A stretch of DNA of 62,120 nt from Ignavibacteria bacterium RIFCSPLOWO2_12_FULL_56_21 (GTDB lineage: Bacteria > Bacteroidota > Ignavibacteria > UBA10030), in contig MHAK01000106.1 of assembly GCA_001802945.1 (NCBI GenBank), forward strand, positions 1-62,120, read 5' to 3'. How positions within the stretch are numbered: the stretch's first letter is position 1; every line of letters starts with the position of its first letter. Below the pieces are notes generated by a model. That model did no database searches. It saw only the letters and a program-made list of their open reading frames with translations, and had not been told where the DNA came from. Shown one piece after another: positions 54,581 to 62,120 of this stretch. The position numbers were made by a program, and so were the translations under genes.

Positions 54581-55798
54581 ATGACCTCCCGTCAACCTTC
54601 CGAAGCATACATCATTGATGCTGTTCGCACACCAGTGGGAAAATACGGCGGAGCCCTGAAGGACATACGTCCGGATGATCTTTCTGCTTTGGTGTTGCGT
54701 ACCATTGCAACGCGCACGAAGATTGACCCGGCTGTTATCGACGACGTCTTGTGGGGTTGCGCAAATCAAGCCGGCGAGGATAATCGCAATATTGGCAGAA
54801 TGGCAGTACTCCTGGCAGGATTTCCTCACAGCGTTCCGGCCGCAACGATCAACCGATTGTGCGGCTCCAGTCTTGAGGCCATCAACCAGGCAGCAAGAGC
54901 CATTTGGTCCGGAGATTCCTCGGTGATCATCGCCGGCGGCGTGGAGTCAATGAGCAGGGCTCCCTATGCCATTCCAAAGAACGTGTCAGGCCAGACGCTC
55001 TTTGGCAATCTCACGGCCTATGATACCGCACTCGGATGGCGTTTCCCAAACCCGAGAATGGAAAAACTCATTCCGCTTGAGTCCATGGGCGAGACTGCAG
55101 AAAATATCTTCGAACGCTGGAACATCGGTCGAGAGGACCAGGACCGCTTCGCGTTGAGAAGTCATGAACGGGCAGTTGAAGCGACGATTGAGGGCAGATT
55201 CGTTGAGGAAATCGTCGACGTGGAGGTTCCACAGCGCAGCGGCGATCCGGTCGTGGTTGCCGAGGATGAGGGCCCGCGTGCCGACACCTCGATGGAAAAG
55301 CTGGGAAAACTCTCTCCCGCATTTCGGAAGAACGGCACAGTGACAGCAGGGAATTCGTCATCACTGAACGACGGCGCGGCTGGCATCTTAGTTGTTGGTG
55401 AGAAGAGAATGAAGGAACTGGGCCTTACGCCGATGGCCCGTATCGTCGCAACAGGAGTCAGCGGCGTCGACCCCCGCATCATGGGCGTCGCTCCGGTCTC
55501 TGCAACTCAGTCGGCACTTGTGAAGGCGCACCTGACCGTGAAAAACCTAGACCTCGTGGAGCTCAACGAGGCATTCGCAGTCCAATCGCTTGCAGTCATC
55601 AAAGAGCTTGGGTTGGACCCGGAGATTACAAACGTGAACGGCGGAGCGATCGCTCTTGGTCATCCGCTCGGCTGTAGCGGGGCACGGATCATGACCACCC
55701 TGGTTCACGAGTTGCGAAGACGACATGCCAAGCATGGGCTTGCTACCATGTGCATAGGGGTCGGCCAGGGAATTTCGACAATCATTGAGAGAGCGTAA
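54581..55798 (+). CDS. paaJ: 3-oxoadipyl-CoA thiolase (PaaJ/PcaF-like)
   Basis: A type II thiolase (405 aa) cleaving 3-oxoadipyl-CoA to acetyl-CoA and succinyl-CoA. The [20 protein letters not shown] segment is characteristic of PaaJ/PcaF. Catalytic residues are visible: Cys94 in [15 protein letters not shown], His in [16 protein letters not shown], and the second Cys in CIGVGQG. It completes the set of lower phenylacetyl-CoA enzymes seen here. Its start follows a 111-bp gap without a recognisable element. Confidence 0.92.
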   Translation: MTSRQPSEAYIIDAVRTPVGKYGGALKDIRPDDLSALVLRTIATRTKIDPAVIDDVLWGCANQAGEDNRNIGRMAVLLAGFPHSVPAATINRLCGSSLEAINQAARAIWSGDSSVIIAGGVESMSRAPYAIPKNVSGQTLFGNLTAYDTALGWRFPNPRMEKLIPLESMGETAENIFERWNIGREDQDRFALRSHERAVEATIEGRFVEEIVDVEVPQRSGDPVVVAEDEGPRADTSMEKLGKLSPAFRKNGTVTAGNSSSLNDGAAGILVVGEKRMKELGLTPMARIVATGVSGVDPRIMGVAPVSATQSALVKAHLTVKNLDLVELNEAFAVQSLAVIKELGLDPEITNVNGGAIALGHPLGCSGARIMTTLVHELRRRHAKHGLATMCIGVGQGISTIIERA

Positions 55799-56041
55799 TA
55801 GAGAGTGAAATGGTTAATTGCCGTACGAGGAGCATGTGTTGGTTGAATGGTGAATCGATCTGCTTCGCTTTAATTGTGGCCTGTTTAGTGTCCCAGTATT
55901 CCGTCTTTTCTCTCAGTTTCGCCTTTCGATTGACGACCCGCCTGACTTCGGAGGACTCAACTGGCGGGCAGGTTCACGATTCTCAATTCACCACCTAAGA
56001 TCATTCTTTGATATTCTTTGCTTTGACAACGGAGGTAGCAT
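55799..56041. other. Intergenic region with a GCGGGCAGG-type repeat
   Basis: 243 bp without a convincing gene (a 62-codon ORF here lacks family features and a ribosome site). It contains a partial palindrome CCCGCC...GGCGGG (around 55939-55971) around CTTCGG. A related CCTGCCCGCC segment occurs at 38324-38333 near the tRNA-Trp repeats, suggesting a dispersed extragenic element. Confidence 0.5.
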
Positions 56042-57361
56042 ATGAAAGAGCGGCGTGAGTACTACAAGAACCTGAAGCCGGAAAGTCTGATGATGAGCTT
56101 CGGGTATAAACCGGAGTGGTCGGAAGGTTCGGTCAAGTCACCTATTTTCCAGACCTCTACCTTCGCATTCACATCTGCGGAAGAAGGAAAGGCACACTTT
56201 GAGCTGGCGTATGGCAAGCGGGAACTTGGTCCGTCCGAGGAACCCGGACTTGTGTACACCCGCATTAACAATCCGGACCTGGAGATCCTTGAAGACCGGT
56301 TGTGTCTGTGGGACGGCGCCGAGGCATGTGCGGTGTTCGCAAGCGGAATGGCAGCCATTGCGACGACGCTCATGGAATTTCTTGAACCCGGTGATCTCGT
56401 GCTCTTCAGTGAGCCTCTCTATGGCGGTACCGACCATGTGCTCCGCCATTTTCTGCCAAAAATGGGAGTCACCGCCGTCAGTTTTATGCCCGGACACACG
56501 ACCGAGGATATTCGCCGCATTCTGCGGAAAAGCGGGAAAGAAAAGGAACTGGCAATGATCTACATCGAGAGTCCAGCCAATCCTACGAACGACCTCATTG
56601 ACATCGGCATGTGCGTCAAGCTTGCCCGCGAATTCTCGAGGCCCGATCGGCACGTACTGACCGCCATGGACAATACGTTCCTCGGTCCCGTGTTCTCCCA
56701 TCCTTTGCAGTTCGGAATCGACCTGGTCCTGTATTCTGCGACGAAATACATCGGCGGCCACAGCGACGTCATCGCCGGCGCCTGTCTCGGGTCGACCGCG
56801 CTCATCTCACGGGTCCGCAAACTGCGTTCATTCCTGGGTACGATGGCCGGCGCGCACACCGGTTGGCTCCTTATGCGGTCACTCGAAACCCTGAAACCAC
56901 GCATGACGTTGCAGAACGAGAACGCACAGAAGATCGCCGCATGGCTGTCGGGGCACCCCAAGGTCGCCAAGGTGTACTACCCTGGTCTCTTGAAAGAGAG
57001 TGACCCCCAGTATCGGATCTTCAAGGAGCAATGTCTCGCCCCCGGCGCGATGATCAGCTTCGACGTCTTCGGTGGCGAGCGGGAAGCCTTCCGGTTGCTC
57101 AATTCCCTGAAGATGATAAAGCTCGCGGTGAGCCTGGGAAGCACCGAGTCTCTTGCAGAACATCCATATTCCATGACCCACTGCGGTGTGGACGACGCCG
57201 TAAAGAAAGAGATCGGCATTACCGATAAGATGATCCGGCTTTCCGTCGGGATCGAGGCGGCTGAAGACATCATTTGGGACCTTGAGCAGGCGCTGGCACG
57301 GGTAGAAACCCCCGGAAGCACTACGATTTCCCGTGCAGAAACCGAGCCGCTGACAGCCTGA
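56042..57361 (+). CDS. Cys/Met-metabolism PLP enzyme (cystathionine gamma-synthase/methionine gamma-lyase family)
   Basis: A 439-aa fold type I PLP enzyme. The Schiff-base lysine lies in YSATKYIGGHSDVIAGA (about residue 235); the cofactor Tyr/Arg segment is GLVYTRINNPDLEILEDRL and the phosphate-binding ASGMAAI is present. GGAGG precedes the ATG. Residues deciding between synthase, beta-lyase and gamma-lyase activity cannot be resolved by eye. It is slightly longer than typical (about 380-400 aa) because of extra N-terminal residues. No obvious operon partner. Confidence 0.88.
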   Translation: MKERREYYKNLKPESLMMSFGYKPEWSEGSVKSPIFQTSTFAFTSAEEGKAHFELAYGKRELGPSEEPGLVYTRINNPDLEILEDRLCLWDGAEACAVFASGMAAIATTLMEFLEPGDLVLFSEPLYGGTDHVLRHFLPKMGVTAVSFMPGHTTEDIRRILRKSGKEKELAMIYIESPANPTNDLIDIGMCVKLAREFSRPDRHVLTAMDNTFLGPVFSHPLQFGIDLVLYSATKYIGGHSDVIAGACLGSTALISRVRKLRSFLGTMAGAHTGWLLMRSLETLKPRMTLQNENAQKIAAWLSGHPKVAKVYYPGLLKESDPQYRIFKEQCLAPGAMISFDVFGGEREAFRLLNSLKMIKLAVSLGSTESLAEHPYSMTHCGVDDAVKKEIGITDKMIRLSVGIEAAEDIIWDLEQALARVETPGSTTISRAETEPLTA

Positions 57362-57598
57362 ACATGAATCACTTATCATAGGGATAGCCTGGAAAGCTCT
57401 TTTATGAAGAGTCCCCACGAAGGACACGAAGACAGCAATTCGGATTGAATTCACTTTCCGTGTCCTTTCGTGGACCGTATTTCCAAAGGACTACCCCTCA
57501 GTCCGCGATTTGATACGTCCCTTCCTTCTGCTTATCTTCTCCGCACTGCATTCCTCCTAGACAACAACCTGTTCTTGCGATCTGAACGGAGGCTGTTC

Positions 57599-59482
57599 AT
57601 GCTTCTTCGTGGAATTCTGACCTCGCTTTTAAGCTGCATCATTCTCCATACATCATCCGCACAGCAGACGTACGACGTCAAGTCATCCTACAATAAGTTC
57701 GAGCATATGGTCCCGGTCCGTGACGGTGTACGATTGTTCACGGCTGTCTATGTCCCGAAGGACACGATCCGATCCTATCCGATCCTCTTGACGAGAACGC
57801 CCTATTCCTGCGCTCCGTATGGTGCGAATGAGTATCCGACAACCGTTGGCACCCAACGCGCACGATATTTCAAGGACGGGTACATCATCGTCTATCAGGA
57901 TGTTCGCGGTCGGCACATGTCGGAAGGCGAATACGAGAATGTCCGTCCCTACAAGCCCGTGAAGAAATCGCCGAAGGACATCGACGAAACAACGGATACG
58001 TACGACACGGTCGAGTGGCTTCTGAACAACGTGAGGCCCCACAACGGCCGGGTAGGCATCAGCGGCATCTCATATCCGGGATTCTATGCGTGGATGGGGA
58101 CGATTGACGCGCACCCCGCCGTGAAAGCGACATCGCCGCAGGCACCGGTTTCGAAATGGATGGGAGGAGACGACTTCTTCCATAATGGCGCCTTCCTTCT
58201 CCCGCACGCGTTCAACTTCTACGCCTGGTTCGGCTGGCCCCGACCCCTCCCCACGTCTGTCCCCAATCAGAATTTCGACCACGGGACTCCGGACGAGTAT
58301 TCGTTCTTCCTCCGCCTCGGCGCGCTGCCGAACGCCAATCGTCTGTATTTCCACGACAGCGTGGCTTTTTGGAACACCATCATGCGCAACGGGGTGTGGA
58401 ATGATTTCTGGGCGAAGAGAAACATTCATCCACACCTGAAAGATCTTCGTCCGGCCACACTCGTCGTCGGCGGATGGTTCGACACGGAAAACCTTTTCGG
58501 CGCCCTCCATACGTATGCAGCGAACGAGCGGCAATCACCGCAGACTGTCAATACGCTGGTGATGGGACCCTGGTATCACGGACAATGGAACAACGAAAAC
58601 GGAGATTCTCTCGGCGCGATCCACTGGGGATCATCGACATCCCGATTCTATACCGACAGCATTGAGGCTCCATTCTTCGAACATTATTTGAAAGACGGCC
58701 CCTCCCCGAATCTTCCGGAAGTCTTCGCATTCAACACCGGCGTCAATATATGGAAGCGGCTCCCCGCATGGCCGCCGAAAGATGTTGAGCCCAGAAAAGT
58801 TTTCTTTCGCGAAGGATCCACCCTTTCCTTCGTTGCGCCGCCGAAGATGCGGAACGAATACGACGAGTATGTAAGCGATCCTTCAAAGCCCGTCCCCTAC
58901 ACCAATGAGATCACGCATTGGTACAATCCTGCCTTCATGCTTGAGGATCAGCGGTTTGCCTCACGGAGGCCGGATGTGCTGACCTACGCATCAGAAGTCC
59001 TTGAAACCGACATCACCATCGCAGGTCCGATCGACGTGAAGTTCACCGTGTCGACGTCCGGAACCGATTGCGACTGGGTCGTCAAAGTGATCGATGTGTT
59101 CCCCGACAAAATGGGTGCAAATGAAGGAACTGCATTCTCATATGCGCCGACGGGCGGAGTGAAACTCGGCGGTTATCAGATGCTGGTTCGGGGGGACGCG
59201 TTGCGTGGAAAATTCCGAGAGAGTTTATCCAATGCCAAGCCGTTCTCGCCACATACGGCGACGTCGATCCACTTTCCTCTGCAGGACGCGTATCATACAT
59301 TCAAGAAGGGACACCGGATCATGATCCAGATCCAAAGCACCTGGTTTCCCATGATCGACAGAAATCCGGGAAAGTTCATCGATATCTACAGCGCCAAGGA
59401 TTCGGATTTCCAGAAGACCGTGCAGCGCGTATATCATAGCGATGGACGTCCGTCGTATGTGACGTTCCAGGTCGAGCAATAA
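57599..59482 (+). CDS. Exported CocE/NonD-family hydrolase (X-Pro dipeptidyl-peptidase S15 type)
   Basis: 627 aa. The ATG at 57599 is chosen for its GGAGG ribosome site and the signal peptide that follows (LLRGILTSLLSCIILHTSSA). The alpha/beta-hydrolase triad is visible: the nucleophile Ser in GISGISYPG (about 154), Asp in GGWFDTEN (about 294) and His in GPWYHGQW (about 326). The C-terminal jelly-roll domain of the family follows (VLETDITIAGPIDVKFTV). The family includes cocaine esterase, acylases and dipeptidyl-peptidases; the natural substrate is unknown. Confidence 0.9.
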   Translation: MLLRGILTSLLSCIILHTSSAQQTYDVKSSYNKFEHMVPVRDGVRLFTAVYVPKDTIRSYPILLTRTPYSCAPYGANEYPTTVGTQRARYFKDGYIIVYQDVRGRHMSEGEYENVRPYKPVKKSPKDIDETTDTYDTVEWLLNNVRPHNGRVGISGISYPGFYAWMGTIDAHPAVKATSPQAPVSKWMGGDDFFHNGAFLLPHAFNFYAWFGWPRPLPTSVPNQNFDHGTPDEYSFFLRLGALPNANRLYFHDSVAFWNTIMRNGVWNDFWAKRNIHPHLKDLRPATLVVGGWFDTENLFGALHTYAANERQSPQTVNTLVMGPWYHGQWNNENGDSLGAIHWGSSTSRFYTDSIEAPFFEHYLKDGPSPNLPEVFAFNTGVNIWKRLPAWPPKDVEPRKVFFREGSTLSFVAPPKMRNEYDEYVSDPSKPVPYTNEITHWYNPAFMLEDQRFASRRPDVLTYASEVLETDITIAGPIDVKFTVSTSGTDCDWVVKVIDVFPDKMGANEGTAFSYAPTGGVKLGGYQMLVRGDALRGKFRESLSNAKPFSPHTATSIHFPLQDAYHTFKKGHRIMIQIQSTWFPMIDRNPGKFIDIYSAKDSDFQKTVQRVYHSDGRPSYVTFQVEQ

Positions 59483-59685
59483 CAGAACTCCAAAATAGGC
59501 CGAAGCTTTCAGTGTAAAGGAAAGACCGCGAATGAACGCGAAGGTCGAGTATCAAGTGTCCATGCTAAGACAAACATTGCGGCGTCAAGGATTATTTGCC
59601 ACAGAATGCACAAAAAGCACAAAATAGTATTCCCATTATTATTCGCGTTTATTCACGGTTATCTTCTTTCAAAGGAGCCACAACG

Positions 59686-61008
59686 ATGAACAATCCCATG
59701 CCCGGTTACGACCGAAGAGAATTCCTCTCCAAAGTTGGACAAGGGGTCGGGTTGGCTGCCCTCGCATCTCCCGTGGTCAGTTCATTGTTCAATGAGCTTT
59801 CAGCTGCGACAAAGCGTGTGGAGCATCTCACTCCACTGGCCGCCGCCGGGGACGAGGACTTTTGGTTTGACATTCAGCAGTCCTTCAGCATTACGCGCGG
59901 AATAGTCAACCTGAACAACGGCGGCGTGTCTCCCTCCCCGCGGCTCGTCACGGAGGCGTTCGTCCGCTATACCTGGCAGCAGGAGGACGTGACCGCCTAC
60001 ACAATGTGGCAGATCCTCGAGCCCCAAAGCGAGACGATTCGTGCAGGGTTGGCGGAAGTATTCGGCTGCGATCGTGAAGAAATCGCCATCACGCGCAACG
60101 CTTCAGAAGGCCTCGAAATCGCCCTGTTTGGCCTCGACCTAAAACCCGGCGATGAGGTGCTGACGACAACGCAGGATTATCCCCGCATGCTCACGACGCT
60201 CCGCCAGAGGGAACAACGCGAGGGTATCGTTCTGAAGATGATCAAGATCCCGATCCCGCCAAATGACCTGAGCGAGATCACCGAAGCGTTTGAGAAAGCG
60301 ATCACTCCCACAACGCGCGTCATCCTGATATGCCACATGATCAATATCACGGGGCAGCTGCTGCCAGTGAAGGAGATATGCGAACTCGGTCGGAGCAAGG
60401 GCATACAGGTCATCGTCGATGGAGCGCATTCGTTCGCGCACACTGATTTCCAGTGGAAGGACCTCGGATGCGACTACTACGCGACGAGCCTGCATAAATG
60501 GATGTTCGCGCCAAAAGGGACGGGCATGTTGTTCGTGAAGAAAGAAAACATCGAGAAGCTGTGGGCGTTGATGGCGGCGGACAAGACGCAAGCGACGAAC
60601 ATCCGGAAGTTCGAAGAGATCGGCACGCACTCGGCGGCCATGCGACTGGCGATCGGCGAAGCGCTGCTCTATCATCGAGGCCTCGGAGCGAAGCGGAAAG
60701 AAGAACGCCTCCGGTATCTGCGCAATTACTGGGTGAACAATTTGAAGGGTTACAGCAATGTCCGGTTCCACACCTCCATGGACCGGGACCAGTCGTGCGG
60801 CATTGCCAACATCGAGATCGTCGGCGTAGATCCCGTCGCGATCGGCGGGTATCTGATGGGAACACACAAGATCTTCACGACGCCGATCATTCACGACGAA
60901 TTCAAAGGCATTCGCATCACGCCGAGCGTCTATACGACCATTCAGGAACTGGACAGGTTCTGTGAGGTCATGGCGAGTATTTCGGCCCACGGAGTGCCCA
61001 AGAGTTAA
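59686..61008 (+). CDS. Tat-exported class V aminotransferase-fold protein
   Basis: 440 aa. AAAGGAG precedes the ATG at 59686. The N-terminus holds a twin-arginine signal (YDRREFLSKVGQGVG then a hydrophobic stretch), so it is probably exported folded with its cofactor. The body is a class V PLP fold of the cysteine-desulfurase/isopenicillin-N-epimerase group: NLNNGGVSPSP, TRNASEGLEIALFGLDL, VDGAHSFAHTDFQW and the lysine in SLHKWMFAPKGTG (about 271). The reaction is unknown. Such exported PLP proteins occur in Bacteroidota and relatives. Confidence 0.87.
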   Translation: MNNPMPGYDRREFLSKVGQGVGLAALASPVVSSLFNELSAATKRVEHLTPLAAAGDEDFWFDIQQSFSITRGIVNLNNGGVSPSPRLVTEAFVRYTWQQEDVTAYTMWQILEPQSETIRAGLAEVFGCDREEIAITRNASEGLEIALFGLDLKPGDEVLTTTQDYPRMLTTLRQREQREGIVLKMIKIPIPPNDLSEITEAFEKAITPTTRVILICHMINITGQLLPVKEICELGRSKGIQVIVDGAHSFAHTDFQWKDLGCDYYATSLHKWMFAPKGTGMLFVKKENIEKLWALMAADKTQATNIRKFEEIGTHSAAMRLAIGEALLYHRGLGAKRKEERLRYLRNYWVNNLKGYSNVRFHTSMDRDQSCGIANIEIVGVDPVAIGGYLMGTHKIFTTPIIHDEFKGIRITPSVYTTIQELDRFCEVMASISAHGVPKS

Positions 61009-61084
61009 ATCAATCTTTGATCAATGACATTTGCCGCAAAAAGGTACAAAATGCGCAAAGGGTTTTGTGACTTTTGCCCGCCCT

Positions 61085-61112
61085 CGGCCACGACCGGCCT
61101 CGGGCGTGGCCG
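61085..61112 (+). terminator. GC-rich hairpin after the Tat aminotransferase gene
   Basis: An 8-bp perfect stem CGGCCACG (61085-61092) / CGTGGCCG (61105-61112) with a 12-nt loop, extendable by three more pairs. No T-run follows, so it may be an extragenic palindrome. It sits in the 211-bp gap before the DUF2911 gene; the rest of the gap has no recognisable element. Confidence 0.4.
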
Positions 61113-61219
61113 GGGCGCATCTTAGCGGCGTATGTTTATTTGGAAAGCGGCCTTAAAACAAGGTCCAACCTGCAAACAAATCTCAAATGCTTACCATTCA
61201 CACAAGGAGGATGCATCGC

Positions 61220-62071
61220 ATGAACACCCGTCTTCGAATCGCCGGAACGGCTCTTCTCACGACTGCCATTGCAGTCACGGCGTTTGCACAGGTTCCACAG
61301 GTCCGCATCAGTCAGTATGCCGAGGCCAAGCAGCGCGTCGGGCTTTCAGACGTCACGGTGACGTATCACCGTCCGGGAGTCAAGGGGCGCGTCATTTGGG
61401 GCGAACTTCAGAAGTATGATCAGGCGTGGCGGGCCGGGGCCAACGAACCGACCGTTGTAACCTTTTCCGACACCGTATGGGTGGGGAACGACAAGCTCAA
61501 TCCCGGCCAGTATCGGTTGGTCGTATTCCCGCGGAAGCAGGGTCCCTGGACGATCGTGTTTAACAGCGAAGTGAAGAACTGGGGGACGATGTATGATTCG
61601 ACGTACGATGCTCTGCATGTGTCCGTGGCTGCAGCATCGGCACCGCACGAGGAATGGATGAGCTTTTCTTTCACGGATCTCACCGGCTCTTCTACCACGT
61701 TGGTCTTGCGGTGGGAAGAGGTCGCGTTGAACATTCCGTTGCGCTTCAACACGTCGGGCAAATTCGCCGCTGCCCAGAGGATGATGGAAAACGGCACATG
61801 GCAGTCCTACAACGCGTACGCCCGCTACCTGATCGATTATAATGGCGACATGAAGGACGCATTGAAAGCATCGGAAAAGGCCGTTGGCCTCATGGAAAAC
61901 GCGGGTACGCTCAGGACGAAAGCCGAAGTGTTGGAAAAATCAGGAAACGCCGCAGAAGCGATCAAGACTGCGGAACGGGCGATCCAGGTTGGTAAAGCGG
62001 CCAATCCGAATTTCAACGCGACGGCGTTGAACGATTTGATTAAGGGCTGGAAGGAAAAAGCGGGAAAATGA
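61220..62071 (+). CDS. Exported DUF2911 protein
   Basis: 283 aa. The ATG at 61220 follows AAGGAGG by 9 nt and precedes a signal peptide (AGTALLTTAIAVTAFAQ). Residues about 22-175 match the DUF2911 beta domain (VTVTYHRPGVKGRVIWGELQ, RAGANEPTVVTFSDTVWV, GQYRLVVFPRKQGPWTIVFN). The C-terminal third is helical with TPR-like repeats (ALKASEKAVGLMENAGTLRT, AEAIKTAERAIQVGKAANP). Periplasmic or outer-membrane associated; function unknown. Common in Bacteroidota and related phyla. Confidence 0.88.
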   Translation: MNTRLRIAGTALLTTAIAVTAFAQVPQVRISQYAEAKQRVGLSDVTVTYHRPGVKGRVIWGELQKYDQAWRAGANEPTVVTFSDTVWVGNDKLNPGQYRLVVFPRKQGPWTIVFNSEVKNWGTMYDSTYDALHVSVAAASAPHEEWMSFSFTDLTGSSTTLVLRWEEVALNIPLRFNTSGKFAAAQRMMENGTWQSYNAYARYLIDYNGDMKDALKASEKAVGLMENAGTLRTKAEVLEKSGNAAEAIKTAERAIQVGKAANPNFNATALNDLIKGWKEKAGK

Positions 62072-62120
62072 GATCGGATAAGATCACGCTGTCCCTGCGG
62101 GACGGGTGTGCATCCGCTGC

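Noticed and set aside
55810-55998. Possible 62-codon gene between paaJ and the PLP enzyme
   Set aside because: No Shine-Dalgarno, no family resemblance, and the region contains a dispersed palindromic repeat.

Overview
This window (about 57% G+C by eye) looks like chromosome of a Gram-negative bacterium of the FCB group, most likely on the Bacteroidota/Ignavibacteriota/Chlorobi side. Three things suggest this: a TonB-dependent receptor with an N-terminal carboxypeptidase-like regulatory domain, the order secY-map-infA with no adk between, and the colinear order secE-nusG-rplKAJL-rpoBC-rpsLG-fusA-tuf-S10-spc-alpha. The phylum assignment is an inference from gene order and protein style, not a database result.

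Layout. (1) Positions 1-3.8 kb, minus strand: an outer-membrane TonB-dependent receptor with a near-consensus promoter and an 18-bp perfect palindrome upstream, followed by the start of a second exported protein cut by the window edge. (2) 3.8-6.6 kb, minus: serA and a class V aminotransferase under one promoter, probably serine/glycine metabolism. (3) 6.7-38.2 kb, minus: one almost unbroken transcription/translation block. Read in its own direction it runs secE, nusG, rplK, rplA, rplJ, rplL, rpoB, rpoC, rpsL, rpsG, fusA, tuf, then the S10, spc and alpha operons, rpoA, rplQ and the GTPase gene engB, with a strong hairpin after engB. (4) 38.2-39.4 kb, minus: an RNA cluster, tRNA-Thr(TGT), tRNA-Tyr, tRNA-Gly, tRNA-Thr(GGT), rpmG, tRNA-Trp, leading into secE. 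A truncated tRNA 5' half lies at the upstream end and a duplicated tRNA-Trp 3' end with two hairpins at the downstream end. (5) 39.4-44.1 kb, minus: glnE (glutamine synthetase adenylyltransferase) translationally coupled to a DUF2723-type membrane protein.

(6) 44.1-55.8 kb, plus: the lower part of a phenylacetyl-CoA-type ring-degradation pathway. It has a BamA/Oah-like crotonase, a PaaF-like hydratase, a PaaG-like isomerase, a PaaH-like dehydrogenase with a degenerate sister gene, and a PaaJ/PcaF-like thiolase. Other genes sit inside it: a polytopic membrane protein, an exported metallophosphoesterase/beta-propeller fusion, and a three-gene cysteine-rich envelope module (DUF1573, rhodanese, MauE/DoxX). 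Between the metallophosphoesterase and paaG are two integron-style gene cassettes, each ending in an attC-like imperfect palindrome, with no integrase in the window. The first carries an intact glyoxalase-fold gene; the second carries only the C-terminal end of an SRPBCC-like gene. The boundaries fit insertion at a non-integron G^TT site and are the most unusual feature here. (7) 56.0-62.1 kb, plus: a Cys/Met-metabolism PLP enzyme and exported proteins: a CocE/NonD hydrolase, a Tat-signal class V aminotransferase-like protein and a DUF2911 protein.

Starts were moved from the longest ORF to the Shine-Dalgarno-supported or family-conserved codon for the TonB receptor, engB, rplF, fusA, rpoC, rpoB, the DUF2723 gene, the EthD gene, the metallophosphoesterase, the second dehydrogenase, DUF1573, the CocE hydrolase, the Tat aminotransferase and DUF2911. 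Non-ATG starts are inferred for rpoB (TTG), rpsL (TTG), rplF (GTG) and glnE (GTG).
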